This document shows, piece after piece, positions 35,167 through 44,649 of a stretch of DNA of 64,000 nucleotides. The DNA comes from Carboxylicivirga taeanensis (GTDB lineage Bacteria > Bacteroidota > Bacteroidia > Bacteroidales > Marinilabiliaceae), in assembly GCF_051851475.1 (NCBI RefSeq), contig NZ_JBPUSJ010000005.1, positions 186,001-250,000 of the forward strand. Reading direction: 5' to 3'. The notes below the pieces were generated by a model that was not told where the DNA came from, made no database searches, and worked only from the letters and a program-made list of their open reading frames with translations. How positions within the stretch are numbered: position 1 is the first letter of the stretch; each line of letters opens with the position of its first letter. Both the position numbers and the translations under genes were made by a program.

Positions 35167-36396
35167 ATGGAACAAGTATTAAATCGATTTTTAAAATATG
35201 TAGTGATAGACACACAGTCGGATGCCGATACTGGGCTTACCCCATCAACGCCGGGGCAAATGAAATTTGCACAGGCCCTTGCCGAAGAACTGAAGAGTAT
35301 TGGTTTGGATGAGGTGAGTGTTGATGAGAATGGGTATGTAATGGCTACCGTGCCGGCTACTATTGATGAAGAGGTGCCTGTTGTGGGCTTTGTGGCCCAT
35401 ATGGATACGAGCCCTGATTTTTCAGGTAAACACGTTAACCCAAGGGTGATCAATAACTATCAGGGAGGTGATATCACCCTTAATGAGGCCGACGGTATTG
35501 TATTAAAAGTGGCCGACTTTCCCGAAGTGGAGAAATACATCGGACAAGATTTAGTGGTGACGGATGGAAAAACACTTCTGGGCGCCGACGATAAAGCTGG
35601 TTTGGCTGAGATTGTAACCGCTGCCGAATATTTGATTAATCATCCTGAAATAAAGCACGGTAAAATACGCTTGGGCTTCACACCGGATGAGGAGATCGGA
35701 GCCGGTGCCGATCATTTTAATGTTGAGAAATTCGGAGCTGATTTTGCCTATACTCTTGACGGGTCTCAGATTGGGGAGTTGGAGTTTGAGAATTTCAATG
35801 CAGCCGGTGCCAAAATAATTGTTAATGGAAGGATGGTGCATCCGGGCTATGCCAAGCATAAAATGCGCAATTCGATTCGCATTGCCAATCAGATTATTAC
35901 CATGCTTCCCCGTAGTGAAACTCCTGAGCATACAGAGGGATATGAAGGATTTTACCACCTGATGTCATTTAATGGGCATGTGGAAAAAACCGAAATGGTC
36001 TATATCATACGTGATTTTAGACGCGATCGGTTTGAGGATCGCAAGCGTGAGATGCAGCATTTGGTCAATAAAATCAATGCTGAATATGGTGAAGGTACTG
36101 CATCCATTGAAATCAATGATCAGTACTACAACATGCGCGAAAAGATTGAGCCGGTAATGTACGTGGTCGACTATGCCAAGCAGGCAATGGAAGAGGTAGG
36201 AGTAGTGCCTATTGTTAAGCCAATTCGCGGAGGAACAGATGGTTCACGTTTGTCATATATGGGCTTGCCTTGCCCAAATATTTTTGCCGGCGGTCATAAT
36301 TTTCATGGCCGGTTTGAGTTTGTACCGGTTCAGAGCATGCAAAAGGCCGTGGAGGTTATTTTAAAAATTGCAGAGCTCGTTGCAAAAAAAGACTAA
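35167..36396 (+). CDS. pepT: Peptidase T (tripeptide aminopeptidase)
   Basis: An about 409-residue cytosolic M20-family metallopeptidase that releases N-terminal residues from tripeptides. Zinc-binding signatures are HMDTSPDFSG, GADDKAGLAEIV, PDEEIGAGAD, and C-terminal GGTDGSRLSYMG. The opening DTQSDADTGLTPSTPGQ is characteristic of PepT and separates it from other M20 enzymes. The ATG at 35167 is used; the frame extends 39 bases further but lies in AT-rich leader sequence. Confidence 0.94.
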   Translation: MEQVLNRFLKYVVIDTQSDADTGLTPSTPGQMKFAQALAEELKSIGLDEVSVDENGYVMATVPATIDEEVPVVGFVAHMDTSPDFSGKHVNPRVINNYQGGDITLNEADGIVLKVADFPEVEKYIGQDLVVTDGKTLLGADDKAGLAEIVTAAEYLINHPEIKHGKIRLGFTPDEEIGAGADHFNVEKFGADFAYTLDGSQIGELEFENFNAAGAKIIVNGRMVHPGYAKHKMRNSIRIANQIITMLPRSETPEHTEGYEGFYHLMSFNGHVEKTEMVYIIRDFRRDRFEDRKREMQHLVNKINAEYGEGTASIEINDQYYNMREKIEPVMYVVDYAKQAMEEVGVVPIVKPIRGGTDGSRLSYMGLPCPNIFAGGHNFHGRFEFVPVQSMQKAVEVILKIAELVAKKD

Positions 36397-36473
36397 ATGC
36401 CTGAACATCCTTTAAGCATCTTTGTTTGAATGTTGGCTTAATGAAAGAAAGTTGAACAATTAAATAAAAAATT

Positions 36474-37106
36474 ATGGCTGTATTAGTAGGGAAACAAGCC
36501 CCTTCATTTAGTGCAAGTGCTGTGGTAAACGGCGGAGAAATTGTAGAAAATTTCTCGTTGGATCAGTTTAGAGGGAAAAAATATGTGATTCTGTATTTCT
36601 ATCCTGCTGACTTTACCTTCGTTTGTCCAACAGAAATTATTGCTTTTCAGGATAAGATGAAGGAGTTTGAAGACCGCAACGTTGAGGTGGTTGGTGTTTC
36701 TGTTGATTCAGAGTTTTCGCATTGGAAATGGTTGCAAACAGAGCCAAAAGATGGGGGAATTAAAGGGGTTAAATATCCTTTGGTAGCAGATAACAGCAAA
36801 ACCATTTCTGAAAACTACGATGTGCTGGCTGGCGAATATGATTACAACGACGAAGGTCAGATTGTATTCAAAGGAACGCCTATGGCCTACCGCGGCCTGT
36901 TCCTTATTGATAAGGAAGGGGTAGTGCGTCATCAGGTGGTGAATGACATGCCACTTGGCCGCAGTGTGGATGAAGCAATTCGTATTGTAGATGCGCTTCA
37001 GTTTTTCGAAGAGAATGGCGAAGTTTGTCCGGCTGACTGGCACAGAGGCGATAAAGGGCTGGTCGCTACGCAAGATGGTATCGCAGATTACTTGAGCAGT
37101 AATTAA
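36474..37106 (+). CDS. 2-Cys peroxiredoxin (AhpC/TSA family)
   Basis: A 210-residue peroxiredoxin that reduces H2O2 and organic hydroperoxides. The peroxidatic cysteine is Cys51 in DFTFVCPTEI, the resolving cysteine Cys185 in EVCPADWHRG, which puts it in the typical 2-Cys Prx1/AhpC group. It stands alone with a terminator after it, so no AhpF-like reductase gene is next to it; thioredoxin or another reductase would have to serve it. Confidence 0.93.
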   Translation: MAVLVGKQAPSFSASAVVNGGEIVENFSLDQFRGKKYVILYFYPADFTFVCPTEIIAFQDKMKEFEDRNVEVVGVSVDSEFSHWKWLQTEPKDGGIKGVKYPLVADNSKTISENYDVLAGEYDYNDEGQIVFKGTPMAYRGLFLIDKEGVVRHQVVNDMPLGRSVDEAIRIVDALQFFEENGEVCPADWHRGDKGLVATQDGIADYLSSN

Positions 37107-37130
37107 TAGTTAAAGTATACTGAGTTTGAG

Positions 37131-37166
37131 GAGCACCTTGTTTGGCAAGGTGCTTCTTTGTTTTTA
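37131..37166 (+). terminator. Terminator of the peroxiredoxin gene
   Basis: Stem AGCACCTTG/CAAGGTGCT with a 5-base loop, followed by T-rich sequence, 24 bases after the stop. Confidence 0.85.
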
Positions 37167-37210
37167 ATAAGATCGGATAGCAGATAAAAGCTCACACCAT
37201 TGTTTTTTGC

Positions 37211-37218
37211 TATTTTTG
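37211..37218 (+). promoter_or_regulatory. -7 element immediately upstream of pabB
   Basis: TATTTTTG fits TAnnTTTG and ends only 4 bases before the ATG at 37223, so the transcript may have no leader. No good -33 is visible. Confidence 0.5.
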
Positions 37219-37222
37219 TGCC

Positions 37223-38524
37223 ATGCGTAAGTATCTTAATATTCATCCGAAAGATGATCGGGTTTTTAAAGAGCAAATTTGTCGGGCGTCTCGCAACGAA
37301 GGGGCAGCCATTCTTTTGGACAGTAACGGATTTGAATCGCCGGCATGTGTGCGCAGCCAAAAAAACTACGATTTTATAGGAGGTTTGCAAAGTGTAGAAA
37401 GCTATAGCAAAGATATTCACGAGCTCAAGGCCTTTCATGATCAGCATAAAGATTGGATACTCGGTTTTTTGGCATACGATGTTAAAAACCAGCTGGAAGA
37501 TTTATCTTCCCATCACCCGGATCGCATTGAGATGCCAGATGTTTACTTCTTCCAGCCCCGTTACCTCTTCTTGTTTGATGGGAATAGCTGGCAGGTTGGC
37601 TATTTATCTGATTATGATGATGAGCAGTCTGTTTTTGACTTTATAGATGAGCTTGAGAATACCTGTTTAATAGAAGAGCCGGTTGGGAATTTAAAGCTCA
37701 ATCATCAGGTGTCGCACGCCGAGTACATAGAGGCCATAGAAAAAGTATTGTGGCATATTCAGCGGGGAGATATCTACGAACTTAACTACTGCATGGAGTT
37801 CTTTATTCAGGATATTGATCTGGTGCCACAGTGTGTTTATGAGCGCTTAAAAGCAATTTCACCAACCCCATTTTCGGCTTTTATTAAATACCACGATAAA
37901 TTTCTGATGGGCGCTTCGCCCGAGCGCTACCTGAAAAAAGAAGGGAACCGTATTGTATCTCAGCCAATTAAAGGGACGTCGCCACGAGGGAATAATTTCT
38001 TTATCGACCAGGCCAATAAGCGCTATTTAGTCAATTCGGAAAAAGAGCAGGCCGAAAACATCATGATCACCGACTTGGTTCGTAATGATTTATCGCGTGT
38101 GGCAAGGCGCGGCACTGTTAATGTCGACGAGTTATGTGGTATCTACTCTTTCAAGCAGGTGCATCAAATGATATCAACCATTTCGGCCGAACTGGATGAG
38201 GATAAGAACTGGCTGGATGCAATTCTGACATCGTTTCCTATGGGTTCGATGACTGGTGCACCAAAAGTAAGTGCTATGGAGCTGATTGAAAAATATGAAA
38301 GCAGTAAGCGGGGACTGTACAGTGGAGCCGTTGGATATGTATCGCCAAACGGGGATTTTGATTTTAATGTAGTGATACGAAGTGTTTTGTATAATCGCAA
38401 AAAACAATGCGCCTCATTTATGGTGGGCGGAGCCATCACCAATCAATCGGAGCCAGAAAAGGAGTACGAAGAGTGTTTACTAAAGGCCTCAGCCATAATG
38501 AAAGTATTTAACATCGAACAATAA
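37223..38524 (+). CDS. pabB: Aminodeoxychorismate synthase component I
   Basis: A 433-residue enzyme that adds ammonia to chorismate to give aminodeoxychorismate, for folate synthesis. The motif PIKGTSPRG carries the catalytic lysine that marks PabB, whereas anthranilate synthase TrpE has PIAGT. Other chorismate-binding blocks are GDIYELNYCMEFFI, DLVRNDLSRVA and FPMGSMTGAPK. The N-terminal about 120 residues are less conserved. The partners PabA (glutaminase) and PabC (lyase) are not in the window. tilS follows after 6 bases, so the two are co-transcribed. Confidence 0.92.
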   Translation: MRKYLNIHPKDDRVFKEQICRASRNEGAAILLDSNGFESPACVRSQKNYDFIGGLQSVESYSKDIHELKAFHDQHKDWILGFLAYDVKNQLEDLSSHHPDRIEMPDVYFFQPRYLFLFDGNSWQVGYLSDYDDEQSVFDFIDELENTCLIEEPVGNLKLNHQVSHAEYIEAIEKVLWHIQRGDIYELNYCMEFFIQDIDLVPQCVYERLKAISPTPFSAFIKYHDKFLMGASPERYLKKEGNRIVSQPIKGTSPRGNNFFIDQANKRYLVNSEKEQAENIMITDLVRNDLSRVARRGTVNVDELCGIYSFKQVHQMISTISAELDEDKNWLDAILTSFPMGSMTGAPKVSAMELIEKYESSKRGLYSGAVGYVSPNGDFDFNVVIRSVLYNRKKQCASFMVGGAITNQSEPEKEYEECLLKASAIMKVFNIEQ

Positions 38525-38530
38525 AAATTT

Positions 38531-39859
38531 ATGCCGAAGCTCACACAACAATTGGTTCAAACGGTGCTCGACCATAACTGCCATGTTTCAATGGGCGATA
38601 AACTGCTGGTGGCTGTGAGTGGCGGTGCCGACTCTATGGCGCTGCTTCATATTCTCCAGCAAGGCGGTTATCAGTTAGCTGCTGCTCACTGCAATTTTCA
38701 GCTGCGGGGGGAGGCTTCGGATAGCGATGAGCAGTTAGTTAGCGATTTTTGCACGGCTAACGGTATACGCTTATTTAAAACAACTTTTGCAACCCGCGAG
38801 CATGCTTCAGCCAATAAAATATCGATTGAAATGGCGGCGCGCGAGCTGCGTTATAACTGGTTTAATGAGCTGCTGCAGGAGCATAATTTTAGTTTGGTGG
38901 TTACCGGGCATCATGGTAATGATTCCATCGAAACCTTTTTTCTGAACCTGGTTCGTGGAACGGGTGTTAAAGGCCTAACTGGGATAAGCTATCGTAATAA
39001 GTATGTGGTTCGTCCTTTACTGGCTTTTGCGCGGAAGCAAATTGAGCATTATTGCCTCGAGCATGCCATTAGCTGGTGTCACGATGCTTCCAATGATGAT
39101 ACACGTTTCATTCGCAATAAAATCAGGCATGAGGTCATTCCTGTGCTGGAGTCCATCAATCCATCGTTTTTTGAAACAATGCAAGCCAATATGCAGCATT
39201 TAACAGATGCTGAATACATGTTGGAGCAGGAAGTGGAGCGCTTTATCCAGACAGATGTTGTTAATGAGGCTGGTACCATCATCATTCCCATCTCGAAACT
39301 AAAAGGCTATCCTCATTATGCCTCCTTGTTATTTGAGGTGCTGCGTCCCTATGGCTTTAACCCAGTTGTAGTAGGTGAGGTGCTGCAGCATTTGGATAGC
39401 TCGTCGGGTAAGCAGTTTTTTAGTGCCTCGAACCGCTTAATCAAAGACAGGCATAACCTGTTGGTGATGCCCATTGAGGATTTAGGGGTGCAGCATTTTT
39501 GGGTCGAAGAGGGGATGACAACTCATGATTTGCCCATGGAGATACGTATCTATGATAAACCGGCTGACTTTACCTTTTCGCGCAACCCCAGATTAATGCA
39601 TTTCGATGCTGACTTGGTTGATTTACCTTTGTTGGTGCGCCGCTGGAAGCAGGGCGATGTATTTATGCCTCTGGGGATGAAAGGCTTTAAGAAAATAAGT
39701 GATTTTTTTATTGACGAAAAATATTCGTTGAAAGATAAAGAGGAAGCCTGGCTAATGGTTAGTAGCGAGCAAATTGTTTGTGTGCCAGGTAAACGCCTCG
39801 ATGAGCGTTTTAAAGTGATGAAACGCACCAAGCGAATTTTAGAAATTAAACTGCTATAA
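38531..39859 (+). CDS. tilS: tRNA(Ile)-lysidine synthetase
   Basis: A 442-residue ATP-dependent enzyme that modifies C34 of the CAU anticodon tRNA-Ile to lysidine, switching its identity from Met to Ile. The PP-loop is VSGGADSMALL (residues 29-39). The N-type ATPase domain (about 15-215) has HCNFQLRGEASDSDE and TGHHGNDSIETFF. The C-terminal domain (about 360-430, VRRWKQGDVFMPLGMKGFKKISDFFIDEK, abbreviated by its ends VRRWKQGD and KKISDFF) is the TilS substrate-binding domain. It is essential in most bacteria. Confidence 0.95.
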   Translation: MPKLTQQLVQTVLDHNCHVSMGDKLLVAVSGGADSMALLHILQQGGYQLAAAHCNFQLRGEASDSDEQLVSDFCTANGIRLFKTTFATREHASANKISIEMAARELRYNWFNELLQEHNFSLVVTGHHGNDSIETFFLNLVRGTGVKGLTGISYRNKYVVRPLLAFARKQIEHYCLEHAISWCHDASNDDTRFIRNKIRHEVIPVLESINPSFFETMQANMQHLTDAEYMLEQEVERFIQTDVVNEAGTIIIPISKLKGYPHYASLLFEVLRPYGFNPVVVGEVLQHLDSSSGKQFFSASNRLIKDRHNLLVMPIEDLGVQHFWVEEGMTTHDLPMEIRIYDKPADFTFSRNPRLMHFDADLVDLPLLVRRWKQGDVFMPLGMKGFKKISDFFIDEKYSLKDKEEAWLMVSSEQIVCVPGKRLDERFKVMKRTKRILEIKLL

Positions 39860-39861
39860 AT

Positions 39862-39898
39862 AAAAGGCCGGAATCGCATTGGTGATTCCGGCCTTTTT
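39862..39898. terminator. Bidirectional terminator, tilS / TIM-barrel-like gene
   Basis: A perfect 14-bp stem (AAAAGGCCGGAATC / GATTCCGGCCTTTT, loop of 8) with T-run, between convergent genes. Confidence 0.92.
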
Positions 39899-39899
39899 A

Positions 39900-41672
39900 T
39901 TAAAACTCTTTCTTCAGAACAGGATAGCTGTTAATTAGCTCTTCGAGTTCGGCAAATACTTCTTGCTTTTTCTCTTTAAATAGTTCTGTGTAGTACTCAA
40001 TGCCTTTGAGCATATTTTGCTGAAAGCTTACCAGTTGCTTTTTTTCCTTGACATCTTCTGGCTGAGCCAAAAAGCTCTCAACCCGTTTTTTGAAAATATC
40101 CAGGTACATACCCAGTTCTTTTAAAAACATATGTGGCCGGGCACGATTATCCAGTAAGTTTTTGCGACCGTAAATATGGTCCACCATATCGCTTAAACTC
40201 ATCTCGTTGGAGAAGTAGGCCAAGTTCGGTCCAGGGCACACTGTTACTTTGTCTGTTGGACCTACTTCAATGCTTTTCGATTGAAGTAATGAAACACCTA
40301 ATCCTACACATAAGCACTCTTTCTCAATAATTGAGGCATAGGCTTTTTCATAGTCTTCCTTCGCTAGATTCTGCGCTTCGAGTTCGGCCAGCTTTTTGTT
40401 CTGATAGAACTTGGAAGCCGTACAGATCGGCTTTTCTGTATACTCGGTGTTGAATTTAAGGTATTGCTTCGTACATGGCATTCCAGGCTGTCCCTTTTGG
40501 GCATTAGCCAGACGCTGCTCACTCATAGAGGCCCATTTAACACTGTTAAAAGGCACACCTAAAGGTGATAGCCCACTAAAGTACAGGTCTTTTTCTTTGG
40601 CCCCTTTTAATAGATTCAGAGTTGCCGTATCAATACTCACTGCCTCGGGCACCAGCATAAACGGTGTTCCCCAGCCTACGCCATCCATTTGGTAATGATC
40701 GAGCAGCATGTTGTGTTCCTCATTGGTGCCAACACCGCCCTGAGCCGTTACTTTTATGTCAGGGGTATTGGCCGGCACAGGCTTGCCTTTTTTCGTTAAC
40801 GCCGATTCGTAGGCTGCCTTACATGTCTCAATCAGCTTGTCGCGGTTACAGCGAAACTCTTCCAGTATCGGGCCAAATAGGATGCCATTGGTTGGGAACG
40901 CGTGGCCACCACAGTTAACACCGCTTTCGATGCGGTATTCTGATACCCAAATCCCTTTGGCGGCTAACATTTTGCCTTGTACCAAAGCCGAGCGAAAATC
41001 ACTTACTTTCAGAATAATTTTCTTTTTCAGCAGGCCGTTGTTATCCGGGTAAAAATCTTCAAACTGCTCAAGGTAGCTATATAAACGCGGGCTCATACCA
41101 GCCGATAGTACTAATGATGAGCTGAGCTTACTATTGGCAAAACCACGCACAGCAGCATGGGCATCGTTGTACTCAATAGGCAGAGCTTCGCCGTTTTTGT
41201 AATTTACCTTATCCAGCTTTGTCATGATGTTGACATCAATGCTTCCAACAGGCAGGTGATCCTGAATCCAGTGCGATAGTTCATCGCGCAGTTGGCGACT
41301 TTTCTGTCCCAGATTAAATTTTTCCTTGATGGCGCTCAAGTCAGGCAGCATATGCATATATTTTTCAAGCTCACTTCCTTTGTTAAGAGCTGATTTTTTT
41401 AATTCTGCCACTTTTGAGCTCACAATTTCATCTACCATGTTTAGGTAGGAGGTGATGCGCTTCGCTCTAAAATCTTCTGCTTTTTCAGAAATTGCCTTAA
41501 ATGGCAAATCAAATTTCTGACAATAAAATTCGCGTAACTGCTCCATGAGCATATCATCAACCAGCGAAATGACTGAAGAGATGCCGTATGGAGCCACTTT
41601 AATTGGTGTGTCCAAAGTATATCCAAGTCCGAGTACCGGAATATGGAAAGTGTGTTTGTTCAAAAAGTCCAT
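39900..41672 (-). CDS. Large conserved unknown with TIM-barrel / NPD-like motifs
   Basis: A 590-residue cytosolic protein with no signal or membrane segment. Two patterns recall FMN-binding TIM barrels of the nitronate monooxygenase type: an N-terminal strand-turn TPIKVAPYGISS and a C-terminal VTAQGGVGTNEEHN... GVGWGTPFMLVPEA, like the glycine-rich phosphate-binding end of those barrels. Cysteines (GVNCGGHAFP, MPCTKQY, KPICTASKFY, KECLCVG, VTVCPGP) are clustered in the second half. A helical N-terminal region (about 45-150) and a Lys/Glu-rich C-terminal helix frame the barrel. I do not recognise a named enzyme; the NPD-like reading is tentative. Confidence 0.6.
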   Translation of the reverse strand: MDFLNKHTFHIPVLGLGYTLDTPIKVAPYGISSVISLVDDMLMEQLREFYCQKFDLPFKAISEKAEDFRAKRITSYLNMVDEIVSSKVAELKKSALNKGSELEKYMHMLPDLSAIKEKFNLGQKSRQLRDELSHWIQDHLPVGSIDVNIMTKLDKVNYKNGEALPIEYNDAHAAVRGFANSKLSSSLVLSAGMSPRLYSYLEQFEDFYPDNNGLLKKKIILKVSDFRSALVQGKMLAAKGIWVSEYRIESGVNCGGHAFPTNGILFGPILEEFRCNRDKLIETCKAAYESALTKKGKPVPANTPDIKVTAQGGVGTNEEHNMLLDHYQMDGVGWGTPFMLVPEAVSIDTATLNLLKGAKEKDLYFSGLSPLGVPFNSVKWASMSEQRLANAQKGQPGMPCTKQYLKFNTEYTEKPICTASKFYQNKKLAELEAQNLAKEDYEKAYASIIEKECLCVGLGVSLLQSKSIEVGPTDKVTVCPGPNLAYFSNEMSLSDMVDHIYGRKNLLDNRARPHMFLKELGMYLDIFKKRVESFLAQPEDVKEKKQLVSFQQNMLKGIEYYTELFKEKKQEVFAELEELINSYPVLKKEF

Positions 41673-41721
41673 TGATTATTATGGTTTTATTAACAGCCCG
41701 AAGGTACATTAATAAATGCTA

Positions 41722-41754
41722 CAAAAAAAACGACCCGGAGGTCGTTTCTTTTTA
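41722..41754 (-). terminator. Terminator of plsC
   Basis: On the minus strand a stem AAACGACC/GGTCGTTT with a 4-base loop is followed by an unbroken T-run (the A-run at 41722-41730 on the plus strand). Confidence 0.85.
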
Positions 41755-41788
41755 TATTTCAGTAAGTTAGAATATTTGGCTCTGTTGT

Positions 41789-42529
41789 TCAAATTGACTG
41801 TCCCAATTCTTTCTGTATTAGCAGCTGAATATCAGCAACCAACTCTTCAACATCTTTTCCTTTAGGTTCAATTGGTGCCAATGCCGTGTAGCTGATTTTA
41901 ACACCAAATTTTAATGGGAACATGCCTTTTTCCATTAAGCGGCTATGTCCATCAATTACAAATGGGACAATTATGGCGTTGGGAGCAGCTCTTAAGAGGG
42001 TATTGACACCCGCCGTCATAAATTTTTTGACCTGCCCGTTTTTACTTCTGGTGCCTTCCGGAAAAATGCAGGCCGCATAATTGTTGGCCTGTATCAGGCG
42101 TCCCAGTTTAAAGATCTCTTTGACCGATTGAGCTCCATTTTTTCGGTCTATTAATGCCGATTTCCCATGGCGCAGATTATACGAAATGCTGGGTAGGTTC
42201 TTGCCCAGCTCAATTTTGGAGATAAACTTTGGATAAAATTTTTTAAAGGCTTGCACCACTGCCGGAATATCATATAAGCTCTGATGGTTGGCAACAATGA
42301 TGATTGGACGTCCTTCTGGCACCTGTTCACATCCCTTAAATTGAATGCGACAGCCCATCAGATAAAGTCCTTTTACCAGAAAATAATTGAGACTGTCTAC
42401 AACACGGCGACGGGCATTATCACCAAACACATGCCTGGCAATAACCTGTGGCAAATGAAAGATAACCAGTACTGTACCGAAGTAAAGGTGGAATATTGGA
42501 GTTAAGAGGTAGCCTAAAAATGTTTTCAT
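41789..42529 (-). CDS. plsC: 1-acyl-sn-glycerol-3-phosphate acyltransferase
   Basis: A 246-residue membrane-bound enzyme that adds the second acyl chain to lysophosphatidic acid, giving phosphatidic acid. The active-site HxxxxD is in NHQSLYD (His-Gln-Ser-Leu-Tyr-Asp), and the second motif is FPEGTRSKNG. An N-terminal hydrophobic region (about 1-30) anchors it to the membrane. It is monocistronic, divergent from the GNAT gene. Confidence 0.92.
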   Translation of the reverse strand: MKTFLGYLLTPIFHLYFGTVLVIFHLPQVIARHVFGDNARRRVVDSLNYFLVKGLYLMGCRIQFKGCEQVPEGRPIIIVANHQSLYDIPAVVQAFKKFYPKFISKIELGKNLPSISYNLRHGKSALIDRKNGAQSVKEIFKLGRLIQANNYAACIFPEGTRSKNGQVKKFMTAGVNTLLRAAPNAIIVPFVIDGHSRLMEKGMFPLKFGVKISYTALAPIEPKGKDVEELVADIQLLIQKELGQSI

Positions 42530-42692
42530 TGGTCTGTTTATTTAATTGCGGGAACAAAAAAACAAAAAAAATACAGTTATTAAATCAAATCAAAGAGTTA
42601 AAATATGATTACGGGGTGCAGCTATATTTTGCCGAATTATCTTATGTTTATTAAAGAATGTCTATCTTGCAATCCCATAAAAAGCCAAGTCA

Positions 42693-43232
42693 ATGAACAT
42701 TATCGTTAATTCAAACATCGTTTTACGACCACTAAAACAAGCTGATGCTACAGTTATTTTCACAACAATTGATCAGCAGCGAGAGTACCTAGGGCAGTGG
42801 CTGCCTTTTGTAACAAGCACGCAGCAGCCCCGCGATACAGAGGAGTTTATTAAGGGGGTTGTTCAACAGCCCGTTGAGCAGCGCGAGTTAATCTTTACAA
42901 TTTGGTTTCATAATGAGTTTGCCGGGATAATTGGCTTCAAGGATACAGACTCGATAAACAGCAAGTCGGAGATTGGCTATTGGCTATCTGAACCTTGCCA
43001 AAAAAATGGCATCATAACCCAATGTGTTCGTGTGTTGTGCAACCATGCCTTTAATAAGCTGGGGCTTCACCGGTTGCAAATAAAGTGTGCCGTTGGAAAT
43101 TTATCGAGCCAAAAGATACCAGAAAGGTTGGGCTTTACTTTTGAAGGAATTGAGCGGGCAGGTGAGCGCTTTGATGCAGATACGTATTTTGACCTGAAGA
43201 TTTACAGTAAGTTAAAATCAGATCCCAACTAG
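42693..43232 (+). CDS. GNAT-family acetyltransferase, RimJ/RimL-like
   Basis: A 179-residue acetyl-CoA-dependent N-acetyltransferase. The opening LRPLKQADATVIFTTIDQQR and the segment EIGYWLSEPCQKNGIITQCV are typical of the RimJ/RimL subgroup, which acetylates ribosomal proteins or small amines (including some spermidine or microcin-resistance roles). A substrate cannot be predicted. It is a single gene. Confidence 0.9.
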   Translation: MNIIVNSNIVLRPLKQADATVIFTTIDQQREYLGQWLPFVTSTQQPRDTEEFIKGVVQQPVEQRELIFTIWFHNEFAGIIGFKDTDSINSKSEIGYWLSEPCQKNGIITQCVRVLCNHAFNKLGLHRLQIKCAVGNLSSQKIPERLGFTFEGIERAGERFDADTYFDLKIYSKLKSDPN

Positions 43233-43523
43233 CTGGCTGCATTATTGACTTAAATAAACTTACAGGCAAGTTTTGTAATGGTTTGATGGCTAATTGGTTG
43301 TCTTCTTGTTCTTTCTGCTTCCAGAAAAGGTGTGTGGGTTAAAGATATGAAGCCCATCGTCTGTTTTAACAATATTTAACAAGTGTTTTAAAGCCTTTAA
43401 GAATGCCTGTTTTTGCATGAAAATGCCTGCATTAATTCATAAACGACTAATTGTTGTTTTTAAAGTGTAAACAAAAAAATGCATCCGTGGTTTCACTCTT
43501 GTAAACACTTAAAACTTAGAGGT

Positions 43524-44561
43524 ATGAAAAAATCGACAATTAAGAGAGAAGGAACCACCATTCGTATTCTTACGCTGGGGTTATTGGCTTTTGCCTTGGT
43601 TTTTGCAGGATGTGAAAAAGATGCTAATGTGTCGCCAGAGCCTCAAAATGAACAGCAACTGTATGATATCGAAACGACTCTAAAGATGATTACAGAAAAC
43701 CCCGATTTCCTGGCTGAAACAGGGGAGGGTGATTTGAAACGCTGGAAGCGCTATCCATCGTTTGGTAATTTGACTTATGCCTTGTTTAAGACCCGACTGT
43801 TTTCAACTGTAGTTAGAAATCAGCTGACTGTATTTGCGCCAACCGACGAAGCATTTAAGAAGTTGTTTGCTCAAATTGGCGTGAGAAGTATTCGCGAAGT
43901 GCCAGTAGAACAGCTAAGAGCAATCTTACTTTATCATGTAATTGAAGGAAAAGTAAAATCAGACCAGCTTACTAATGGCTTTGTACCTACTCTTAACGGT
44001 GCAGCTGTGGAGGTTAATTTAGATAACGGAGTCATGATTAATAACGCGAATGTGCAGTATGCAGATATTCGTGCGCTGAATGGAATCATTCATATTATTG
44101 ATGAAGTGTTATTGCCACCCACACAAAATTTAGTGGAGATAGCTCAAGGTAATGAGGCGTTTTCTATTTTAGTGCAGGCTGTAATAAAGGCCAATTTAGC
44201 CGAAACTTTGGCAACCGGTGGACCATATACTGTATTCGCTCCGACTGATGATGCTTTTGTTGCCCTGCTTAATGAACTGGGACCTGAGTTTAATAGTCTC
44301 GATGATATTCCTGTTGAGTTGTTGACGCAAGTGCTGCTTTATCATGTTGTAGATGGGCGGGTGTATTCGAGCGATTTGCCAGCTGAACCACTTTCTGTAA
44401 CCACCCTTCAGGGGGAGGCCTTTTCCATTGATGTTACGGTGCCTTCGATTACAGATGTTAACAGCAGGGAAGCTGGCCTGGTAGGTTCATTGCTTAATAT
44501 ACAAGGTACCAACGGGGTAATTCATGTGATTGATCGGGTTATCCTACCAACACTTCCTTAA
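43524..44561 (+). CDS. Two-fasciclin-domain lipoprotein
   Basis: A 345-residue lipoprotein (signal peptide with lipobox FAGC near residue 27) with two FAS1 domains. Domain 1 is about 60-190 (TVFAPTDEAF..., ILLYHVIEGKV, IIHIIDEVLLP) and domain 2 about 195-340 (YTVFAPTDDAFVAL, LLYHVVDGRV, VIHVIDRVILP). FAS1 proteins mediate adhesion at cell surfaces. The upstream 290 bases hold no gene; AATGCCTG occurs twice near 43411 and 43430, which may be chance. The ATG at 43524 is used because the first 15 residues of the longer frame do not resemble a signal peptide. Confidence 0.92.
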   Translation: MKKSTIKREGTTIRILTLGLLAFALVFAGCEKDANVSPEPQNEQQLYDIETTLKMITENPDFLAETGEGDLKRWKRYPSFGNLTYALFKTRLFSTVVRNQLTVFAPTDEAFKKLFAQIGVRSIREVPVEQLRAILLYHVIEGKVKSDQLTNGFVPTLNGAAVEVNLDNGVMINNANVQYADIRALNGIIHIIDEVLLPPTQNLVEIAQGNEAFSILVQAVIKANLAETLATGGPYTVFAPTDDAFVALLNELGPEFNSLDDIPVELLTQVLLYHVVDGRVYSSDLPAEPLSVTTLQGEAFSIDVTVPSITDVNSREAGLVGSLLNIQGTNGVIHVIDRVILPTLP

Positions 44562-44584
44562 ATCATCATTAGGTAATAATAAAG

Positions 44585-44620
44585 AAAGAGGGGTAAACAG
44601 CTACAGTTTACCCCTTTCCC
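44585..44620. terminator. Terminator between the fasciclin gene and ABC-F gene
   Basis: Stem GGGGTAAAC/GTTTACCCC with a 7-base loop lies between convergent genes. Confidence 0.75.
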
Positions 44621-44649
44621 TTATCGTAGTATATCGGTTTGTTGTGTGC

